A stretch of 11,458 nt of DNA, from positions 1-11,458 of the forward strand of contig CALMMO010000210.1 in the NCBI GenBank assembly GCA_937868455.1. Reading direction: 5' to 3'. The stretch's first letter is position 1, and the number at the start of each line of letters is the position of its first letter. Made by a program: the position numbers and the translations under genes. This stretch comes from an uncultured Marmoricola sp. Its GTDB lineage: Bacteria > Actinomycetota > Actinomycetes > Propionibacteriales > Nocardioidaceae. Below, piece after piece: positions 6,744 to 11,458 of the stretch. The notes beneath the pieces are model-generated. The model saw nothing but the letters and a program-made list of their open reading frames with translations, made no database searches and was not told the origin of the DNA.

Positions 6744-6784
6744 TGGTCACAGCGGCCATCCTCCCCTATCGTTTGGACCCAAAC
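6744..6784 (+). promoter_or_regulatory. Candidate promoter and palindromic operator in the divergent gap
   Basis: The 72-base gap between amidotransferase and reductase contains GTTTGGACCCAAAC (6771-6784), a perfect inverted repeat of 6-base half sites separated by AC. On the plus strand TATCGT (6767-6772) is a possible -10, with TGGTCA (6744-6749) as a possible -35 at exactly 17 bases spacing. The palindrome then overlaps the -10 and the likely transcription start, a good place for a repressor. It could control both divergent genes. I cannot name the regulator family, and no regulator gene is in the window. Confidence 0.4.
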
Positions 6785-6802
6785 AAGCCTGAAAGGTGAT
6801 CC

Positions 6803-7762
6803 ATGACACAGCAGACGCTGGTCAGTGAGCGCGAGAGCGACGTGAGAGTCAGCAAGGTCGAAACCGTGGCTGACGATGTTGTCGCTTTGACACTGACCCC
6901 CACGTCGGGCTCGCTTCCGACGTGGACACCCGGAGCCCACATCGACCTACTCCTAGGCGATGACCTCACCCGCCAATATTCCTTGTGCGGATCGCTCACA
7001 GAGCAGGGCAGCTACCAAGTTGGCGTCCTGCTCGCACCTGACACTCGTGGCGGCTCGAAAGCCGTCCACGCGCTCACCGAAGGTCAAACGATCCGCATTC
7101 GCGGCCCGCGCAACCACTTCGCGTTGGTCGCCTCACCCAACTACATCTTCATCGGTGGCGGCATCGGCATCACGCCGATGCTTCCGATGATCGAAGAAGC
7201 CGAAGCCACCGGCGCGAATTGGCAGCTCTACTACGGCGGCCGTTCGCTGGCTTCGATGGCCTTTCGCGACCGTCTAGAGAAGTACGGCGACAAGGTGGTG
7301 CTCGTTCCTCAAGAGACCGACGGCATCTTGGACCTCGAAGCCATCTTGGGTGAGCCGCAAGCAGACACCTTGGTCTACACCTGCGGTCCAGAGCCTTTGC
7401 TGGCAGCGGTCGAAGACAAGTGCCGCACCTGGCCAAGCGCTGCTTTGCATTTGGAGCGCTTTGCCGCGAAGCCGCGTGAGGCTGAGGGCGATGATGAGCC
7501 GTTTGACTTGGTGCTTCAGCGCAGCGGCAAAACCCTCACCGTCGGCGTCGGTGAAACCGCCTTTGACGCGATGCGTGCAGCCGGAGTGAGCGTGCTGGGC
7601 TCCTGCTTGGAGGGCATTTGCGGGACGTGTGAGCAGATTGTCATCGAGGGCGATGTTGACCACCGCGACTCGGTGCTCGACGAAGACGAACGTGAGGCGA
7701 ACGAGTGCATGATGGTGTGTGTTTCCCGAGCCAAAACTCCTGTCATTGTGTTGGATGCGTGA
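6803..7762 (+). CDS. Phthalate-dioxygenase/VanB-type flavin-[2Fe-2S] reductase
   Basis: NAD(P)H-dependent electron-transfer protein of 319 residues with the three-part order of the phthalate dioxygenase reductase family. The flavin-binding barrel contains RQYSL (57-61). The nucleotide-binding domain contains FIGGGIGITPML (116-127) and the YTCGPEPLL segment (192-200). The C-terminal plant-type ferredoxin domain has Cys268, Cys273, Cys276 and Cys306 in the canonical C-x4-C-x2-C-x29-C spacing. All cofactor sites look intact. It would pass electrons from NAD(P)H to an oxygenase. The Rieske-like gene begins at its stop codon and is the obvious partner, but that protein lacks most metal ligands. 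The P450 nearby could be the true acceptor, because CYP116B enzymes are fused to this same reductase type. GAAAGG (6791-6796) lies six bases before the ATG. Confidence 0.93.
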   Translation: MTQQTLVSERESDVRVSKVETVADDVVALTLTPTSGSLPTWTPGAHIDLLLGDDLTRQYSLCGSLTEQGSYQVGVLLAPDTRGGSKAVHALTEGQTIRIRGPRNHFALVASPNYIFIGGGIGITPMLPMIEEAEATGANWQLYYGGRSLASMAFRDRLEKYGDKVVLVPQETDGILDLEAILGEPQADTLVYTCGPEPLLAAVEDKCRTWPSAALHLERFAAKPREAEGDDEPFDLVLQRSGKTLTVGVGETAFDAMRAAGVSVLGSCLEGICGTCEQIVIEGDVDHRDSVLDEDEREANECMMVCVSRAKTPVIVLDA

Positions 7763-8769
7763 TGACGATGAAGCATTCTCCGCTGAACACGTGGTACGCC
7801 GTGGCAACCGCGCACGAAGTCGGTCGCACCCCGCTAGCTCGACAGATCGCGGGCGGACGCATCGTTGTCTACCGTGACTCTCGCGGCGATGCGGTTGTCC
7901 TGGGTGATCGCTGTGTGCACCGCCCGGTTGCCCTCTCTGATGGTCGACTCGACGGCGATGACATCGTGGCTCCGGTCACCGGTTGGCGCTATGCACCTGA
8001 TGGTCGGTGCGTGAGCGTGCCGACGCAGCGAGAGGTGCCTATTGGCGCCGCCGTACGCAGCTATCCGGTGCGTGAAGACGGCAGTTTCGTGTGGGTGTGG
8101 GCTGGTGAGCCCGGCGCGGCCACCTTGCGTCGGCCACCGGCCACCGACTGGCTGCGCGACTCCAACTGGGCCACCTTCGGATCCTCCTGGGAGACCAACG
8201 CAGGTCTGCGCTTGCTGCAGGACAACTTCGCCGACATTTCCCATGTGGCCCAAGTTGACGCAGCGATTGCGCCACCCGTCCTCAGCGGCACCGACCTGCC
8301 GCCCCTAGATGTGTCTGTGACCGAGACTTCGGTTGCGTTCTCACGCCAGTTCGCGCCCGCCCACGTCGGTTCGTGGCAATCACAGGTGATGGGACTGCCC
8401 GAAGATGGGCTCTTTGCCCAACTGGAGGAGGGGGAGTTCGTCGCCCCAGGCCTGTGGGTTGACCGCTGGACAGTGCAGGCCGATCCCGAGCGCACCTTCA
8501 TCTTCACTCACGCGCTCACCCCGATCAGCGACCGGATCACCGGTCACACCTGGTCGGTCAGTCGTAACTTCGCGCTGGGAGCTGCTGCCCAAGGCACGTT
8601 GTTCCCGATCTTCGATGCCTACTACCGACGGGTGAAGGCGATCCTTGAGGGAATGCAGTCGATGATCGACACCGACGGTTACGACGAAGGTGTTGGTCTG
8701 GCAGCCGACGCCGCCTTGGTGCAAGTACGCCGCATCATGGACCGTTTGGTCGCCGACGAGGCCCGCTAG
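7762..8769 (+). CDS. Rieske-oxygenase-like protein with degenerate metal sites
   Basis: Protein of 335 residues related to the large subunit of VanA/dicamba-type Rieske monooxygenases: N-terminal Rieske domain, then a helix-grip catalytic domain. The first Rieske pair is present as Cys51-Val-His53. The second, normally CxxHGW, reads A70-P-V-T73-G-W, so both its Cys and His are missing. In the catalytic domain N155-x-x-D158-x-x-H161-x4-D166 matches N-x-x-D-x-x-H-x4-H, but Asp166 replaces the second iron-binding His. The usual Asp before the late E-x-x-Q helix appears to be Val291. The rest of the protein is full length and shows no stop. It may be an inactive or differently cofactored relative; a paired indel in the second Rieske motif is another possibility. 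ATG 7762 overlaps the reductase stop (TGATG), so translation is probably coupled. ATG 7768 is an alternative. Confidence 0.85.
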   Translation: MTMKHSPLNTWYAVATAHEVGRTPLARQIAGGRIVVYRDSRGDAVVLGDRCVHRPVALSDGRLDGDDIVAPVTGWRYAPDGRCVSVPTQREVPIGAAVRSYPVREDGSFVWVWAGEPGAATLRRPPATDWLRDSNWATFGSSWETNAGLRLLQDNFADISHVAQVDAAIAPPVLSGTDLPPLDVSVTETSVAFSRQFAPAHVGSWQSQVMGLPEDGLFAQLEEGEFVAPGLWVDRWTVQADPERTFIFTHALTPISDRITGHTWSVSRNFALGAAAQGTLFPIFDAYYRRVKAILEGMQSMIDTDGYDEGVGLAADAALVQVRRIMDRLVADEAR

Positions 8770-8782
8770 AGACCAATCAACG

Positions 8783-8816
8783 CAAACGCCCCCCAGACGC
8801 TTCTGGGGGGCGTTTG
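8783..8816. terminator. Strong rho-independent-type terminator after the Rieske-like gene
   Basis: A perfect 15-bp stem pairs CAAACGCCCCCCAGA (8783-8797) with TCTGGGGGGCGTTTG (8802-8816) around the loop CGCT. It begins 13 bases after the Rieske-like stop. The TTT within the stem end and the mirrored AAA give it terminator character in both directions, though the U-run is short. It probably ends the reductase-Rieske transcript and may also stop transcription coming from the P450 side. Confidence 0.85.
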
Positions 8817-8840
8817 TATGCGCGGCTGTGCCAGCTTGGC

Positions 8841-8880
8841 GTCATACGTTGTGGTGCTTATCGCTACCACAACGTATGAC
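8841..8880. repeat. Long inverted repeat beside the P450 stop codon
   Basis: GTCATACGTTGTGGT (8841-8855) is the exact reverse complement of 8866-8880, giving a 15-bp stem with a 10-base loop. One more pair (C8840-G8881) extends it. It ends seven bases from the P450 stop codon, so it sits at the 3' end of the P450 transcript. No T-run follows on either strand, which makes it an unusual terminator; RNA 3'-end stabilisation or a protein-binding site are alternatives. It is unrelated in sequence to the terminator at 8783-8816 and to the two-hairpin repeat. Confidence 0.8.
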
Positions 8881-8887
8881 GTCTGCG

Positions 8888-10162
8888 TTAGGCAGGCTTG
8901 ATTGCCACCGGGAACGCCTTGATGCCGTTGACGAAGTTTGAGCGCACGCGCTTGACCTCACCATCGACCTCAATGCTCTTGAGCACTGGCAGCAGCTCTT
9001 CGAACATCAACCGGATCTCCATGCGCGCCAGGTTGTTGCCCAGGCACAGGTGCGGAGAGCCCTTGCCAAACGTCATGTGATCAACGTTGGGTCGGGTGAC
9101 GTCGATGGCGTAGGGGTCAGCAAACATTGACTCGTCGCGGTTACCCGAGGCGAACCACATCACGACCTTGTCGCCTTGCTTGATGTCCTTGCCGCCCAAG
9201 ACGGTGTCCTTGGTCGCCGTACGCCGGAAGTGGTACACCGGTGAGGCCCAGCGCAGGAGCTCTTCGATCGCGCCTGGGATCAACGACGGGTCGGCCTGGA
9301 GTCGACGCATCTGCTCGGGCTGCTCGATGAGACCCAACATCGCGTTGCTGATGGCGTGACGGGTGGTTTCGTTGCCCGCGATCACCAGCAAGGTGAAGTA
9401 CATGTTGAAGTCTTGCTCGGTCATCGGGGTGCCGTCATCGGGCATCCGGTTGGCCAAGATCGAGATCAGGTCGGTGCCATCGCCACCCAGACGCTGCTTG
9501 CGCAGGGCGTTGCCGTAAGCCCACACGTCGAGCACGGTGGGGGAGCGGAACGGCAGGTTCTTGTACTGCTCGCTCTCCTCCGAGCCCATCATCACGCGGG
9601 CAAAATCGGGGTCGGTGTTGCCGACGAACTCATTACCCCACGCGATCAGCTGAGGAGTGTCCTCTGCTGGCACATCGAGCAAGCGAGCCAACACGTTGAT
9701 CGGGAAGTCCGCAGAGATCTCCTCAACGAAGTCGATCGTGCCGCCCTCAGCCTTGGCGAATGCTTCTGAGATGGTCTTGCGCGTTAGTTCACGCAGGAAG
9801 TTCTCGTAGTTTTTCAGCAAATTGCGCGGGGTGAACTCGCGCTGGATCAGCCGCCGAAGAGAGGCGTGCCGAGGGCCGTCGGTCTCCAACAGTGATCGGC
9901 GTACGTCGCGGTCAGCCGGCTCGACTTCCTCGATGTTGACGAACTCCTCGGAGGTGTAGGTCTCCGGGTCGCGGTCAACTTCCCAAATGTCGTCGTACTT
10001 GGTCACTGCCCAAAAGCCGCTGTTGGGTGCGGCTTCGGGGTTCCAGTGCACCGGGTCCTCGGCGCGCAAGGTGTCGAGCTGGGCAAAGCCGCGCAGATTG
10101 GCAAAACCGTCCAGATCAGACAGGTCAACGTCTTCGAGTGCGACTGGCTCGTGGCGAGGCAT
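8888..10162 (-). CDS. Cytochrome P450 monooxygenase
   Basis: Soluble bacterial P450 of 424 residues, complete. The I-helix oxygen-activation motif is AGNETTRH (262-269). The K-helix ExxR is Glu301-x-x-Arg304. The haem loop FGKGSPHLCLGNNLAR (365-380) places the proximal ligand at Cys373. The haem loop and the overall feel are closest to actinobacterial CYP124/125/142-type enzymes, which hydroxylate sterol side chains and fatty acids. That comparison is from memory and does not establish a substrate. The upstream gene on the same strand is GS-like, ending 14 bases before this start, and the ribosome binding site AAGGAAG (10172-10178) overlaps its TAA stop, so the two are one operon. The partner pair recalls mycobacterial secondary-amine clusters, in which the CYP151 gene neighbours a GS-like gene. 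No ferredoxin gene is seen; the reductase at 6803-7762 may supply electrons. Confidence 0.95.
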   Translation of the reverse strand: MPRHEPVALEDVDLSDLDGFANLRGFAQLDTLRAEDPVHWNPEAAPNSGFWAVTKYDDIWEVDRDPETYTSEEFVNIEEVEPADRDVRRSLLETDGPRHASLRRLIQREFTPRNLLKNYENFLRELTRKTISEAFAKAEGGTIDFVEEISADFPINVLARLLDVPAEDTPQLIAWGNEFVGNTDPDFARVMMGSEESEQYKNLPFRSPTVLDVWAYGNALRKQRLGGDGTDLISILANRMPDDGTPMTEQDFNMYFTLLVIAGNETTRHAISNAMLGLIEQPEQMRRLQADPSLIPGAIEELLRWASPVYHFRRTATKDTVLGGKDIKQGDKVVMWFASGNRDESMFADPYAIDVTRPNVDHMTFGKGSPHLCLGNNLARMEIRLMFEELLPVLKSIEVDGEVKRVRSNFVNGIKAFPVAIKPA

Positions 10163-10176
10163 GTTTATTCACTTCC

Positions 10177-11458
10177 TTACAGGTGGTAGGTGTATTCGTG
10201 GAATTCCCAATCGGTGATCCAAGCGTTGAAACGCTCGATCTCATCGCGCTTGTAGGCGACGAACGTGCGCACGAACGTGTCACCCAAAACTTCGGCGAAC
10301 GCGGTGTCTGCCTCGAGGGCATCCAAAGCGGCCGTCAGGCTTGTGGGCAGCATTTCGGCCTTAGTGGTGTCGTAGCCGTAGCCCTCAAGTGCTGCTGGGG
10401 GCTCCAGTTCGTTCTTGACACCCAAGTACGCCGCGGCCAACAGGCCTGCAATCGCCAGATAGGGGTTTGCGCTTGCGTCGCCAAGGCGGCACTCCAGGCG
10501 TGAGGCAGTGCCGCGCTCGGGTGGGATGCGGACCATGGCGCTGCGGTTGTCGAGCCCCCAGTCGATCAGCCATGGAGCCAAGGTGTCAGGACCAAAGCGC
10601 TTGTAGGAGTTGACCGTTGGGTTCGAGAGCGCGGCCAAGGCGGGGGCGTGAGCCAAGATGCCGGCAATGGCGTGGTGGGCAACCTTGGAGAGGCCGTTGC
10701 TCGAGCTGGGGTCGTCAAAGAGCGGCTTGCCGTCATCACTCCACATGGAGAAGTGCAGGTGGAAGCCCGACCCGCCCTCGTCGTTGAACGGCTTGGGCAT
10801 GAAGGTGGCCAACTTGCCCAGGGAGCGGGCCAGTTCCTTGATGGCTGACTTAAACCGGTGGGCGCGGTCGGCTGCATCGAGCGCCTCGCCGTGCCACAAG
10901 TTGATTTCGAACTGGCCTGCTGAGAACTCGTGGTTTGCAGCGACCACTTCAATGCCGTACTCGCCAAGTTGACGCAAGGTGCTGAGCAAGACGTTTTGCG
11001 GGTCGCCCTTGAGGCCAGAGACGTAGACGTTGCCGGTGGCCTCGCCGTAGCGCTGCCAACCAGAGGGTGCGGTGTCTGACTCTTCAAGCACATAGAACTC
11101 GAGTTCGGGGCCAACGATGGGGCTCATGCCGAGTTCGGCGAACTGCTCGACGACACGGCGCAGCACGTAGCGCGGGCTCTCCTGCGAGGGGGAGCCGTCA
11201 GGGTTGAACAGGTCAGCGATGCAGTGAGCGACTCCTGGCTCCCACGGCACGGCTTGCATGGTGGCGACGTCAGGGAAGGCCACGATGTCGGGCAGACCAG
11301 CTGAGAGGCCACCTTCGATGTCGACCACGCCACCTCGTGGGGTGGTGCCATAGACAGAGCGGCAAAAAGCGATGCCTCCCGATGCGGTGCGCTCGAACCG
11401 GTTGACCAGCAAGTCACGGCCGCGATCGGTGCCGATGAGGTCGGCGTATCCGATCCGA
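10177..11458 (-). CDS. Glutamine-synthetase-like amide ligase (N-terminus outside window)
   Basis: The frame is open to the right edge, so the start is not visible; 426 residues are seen and probably a few dozen are missing. The visible part begins RIGYADLIGTDRG, the N-terminal beta-grasp region. Catalytic-domain signatures follow, numbered from the edge: GPELEF (116-121), NHEFSAGQFEIN (175-186), FMPKPFNDEGGSGFHLHFS (219-237), NSYKRFGP (283-290) and RLECRLGDASANPYL (320-334). All main metal- and ATP-binding positions look present. The C-terminus (WEFHEYTYHL) lacks the adenylylation Tyr motif of housekeeping GlnA. It therefore looks like a GlnA-like ligase joining glutamate to an amine, as in PuuA, IpuC or AtdA1, rather than the main glutamine synthetase. 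Its neighbours (P450 downstream, an amidotransferase nearby) support that. The in-frame TTG at 11412 is inside the domain and is not the start. Confidence 0.93.
   Translation of the reverse strand, partial: RIGYADLIGTDRGRDLLVNRFERTASGGIAFCRSVYGTTPRGGVVDIEGGLSAGLPDIVAFPDVATMQAVPWEPGVAHCIADLFNPDGSPSQESPRYVLRRVVEQFAELGMSPIVGPELEFYVLEESDTAPSGWQRYGEATGNVYVSGLKGDPQNVLLSTLRQLGEYGIEVVAANHEFSAGQFEINLWHGEALDAADRAHRFKSAIKELARSLGKLATFMPKPFNDEGGSGFHLHFSMWSDDGKPLFDDPSSSNGLSKVAHHAIAGILAHAPALAALSNPTVNSYKRFGPDTLAPWLIDWGLDNRSAMVRIPPERGTASRLECRLGDASANPYLAIAGLLAAAYLGVKNELEPPAALEGYGYDTTKAEMLPTSLTAALDALEADTAFAEVLGDTFVRTFVAYKRDEIERFNAWITDWEFHEYTYHL

Noticed and set aside
10177-11458. Housekeeping glutamine synthetase GlnA
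   Set aside because: There is no adenylylation Tyr motif, the C-terminus is of the GlnA-like/PuuA type, and the P450 operon context does not fit nitrogen assimilation.
1-11458. CRISPR arrays, tRNA or rRNA genes, toxin-antitoxin pairs and riboswitches
   Set aside because: I looked through the intergenic gaps on both strands. The gaps are short and contain only the hairpins, promoters and operator listed; no spaced repeat array or cloverleaf is visible.

Overview
The window reads as one piece of a high-GC Gram-positive (actinobacterial) chromosome. The reasons are strongly GC-biased third positions, GTG starts, several gene starts that look leaderless, a DUF3039 gene (a family I know from Actinobacteria), an AMIN-like lipoprotein and a glutamine-synthetase-like/P450 pair. 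A nocardioform or Nocardioidaceae-like host is my best guess, but nothing here fixes the genus. I see no rRNA, tRNA, CRISPR array, transposase, integrase or phage gene.

Left half (1-5940). A palindromic repeat (copy A) touches the left edge. A secreted AMIN-like lipoprotein (minus strand) is divergent from a HIT-family hydrolase, which is followed by a FabG-type short-chain dehydrogenase. Then come two paralogous secreted M43 (pappalysin-type) zinc metalloproteases on either side of a small DUF3039 protein, and an SF2 DEAD/DEAH-type helicase. DUF3039, the second protease and the helicase are joined by two 4-base GTGA stop/start overlaps and should be one operon.

Right half (5941-11458). Copy B of the repeat lies between the convergent helicase and a class I glutamine amidotransferase, and it supplies the amidotransferase's last eight codons and stop. 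The amidotransferase is divergent from a two-gene operon of a phthalate-dioxygenase-type reductase and a Rieske-oxygenase-like protein. A palindromic operator candidate lies between them. Two strong hairpins separate that operon from a convergent minus-strand pair, a cytochrome P450 preceded by a glutamine-synthetase-like protein that runs off the right edge.

How the right half may work together (inference). A GS-like ligase, a class I amidotransferase, a Rieske-type protein and its reductase form the same toolkit as bacterial aniline catabolism, where an amine is gamma-glutamylated, oxidised and deglutamylated. GS-like genes also sit beside the CYP151 P450 of mycobacterial secondary-amine degradation. 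I read the block as a candidate amine oxidation cluster. Its oddest member is the Rieske-like protein, which keeps only about three of the seven expected metal ligands. The reductase may therefore serve the P450 instead.

Most worth following up: the metal-ligand-poor Rieske-like protein in an otherwise intact oxidative cluster, and the two-hairpin repeat whose outer hairpin is inverted between copies and which forms the end of a protein.
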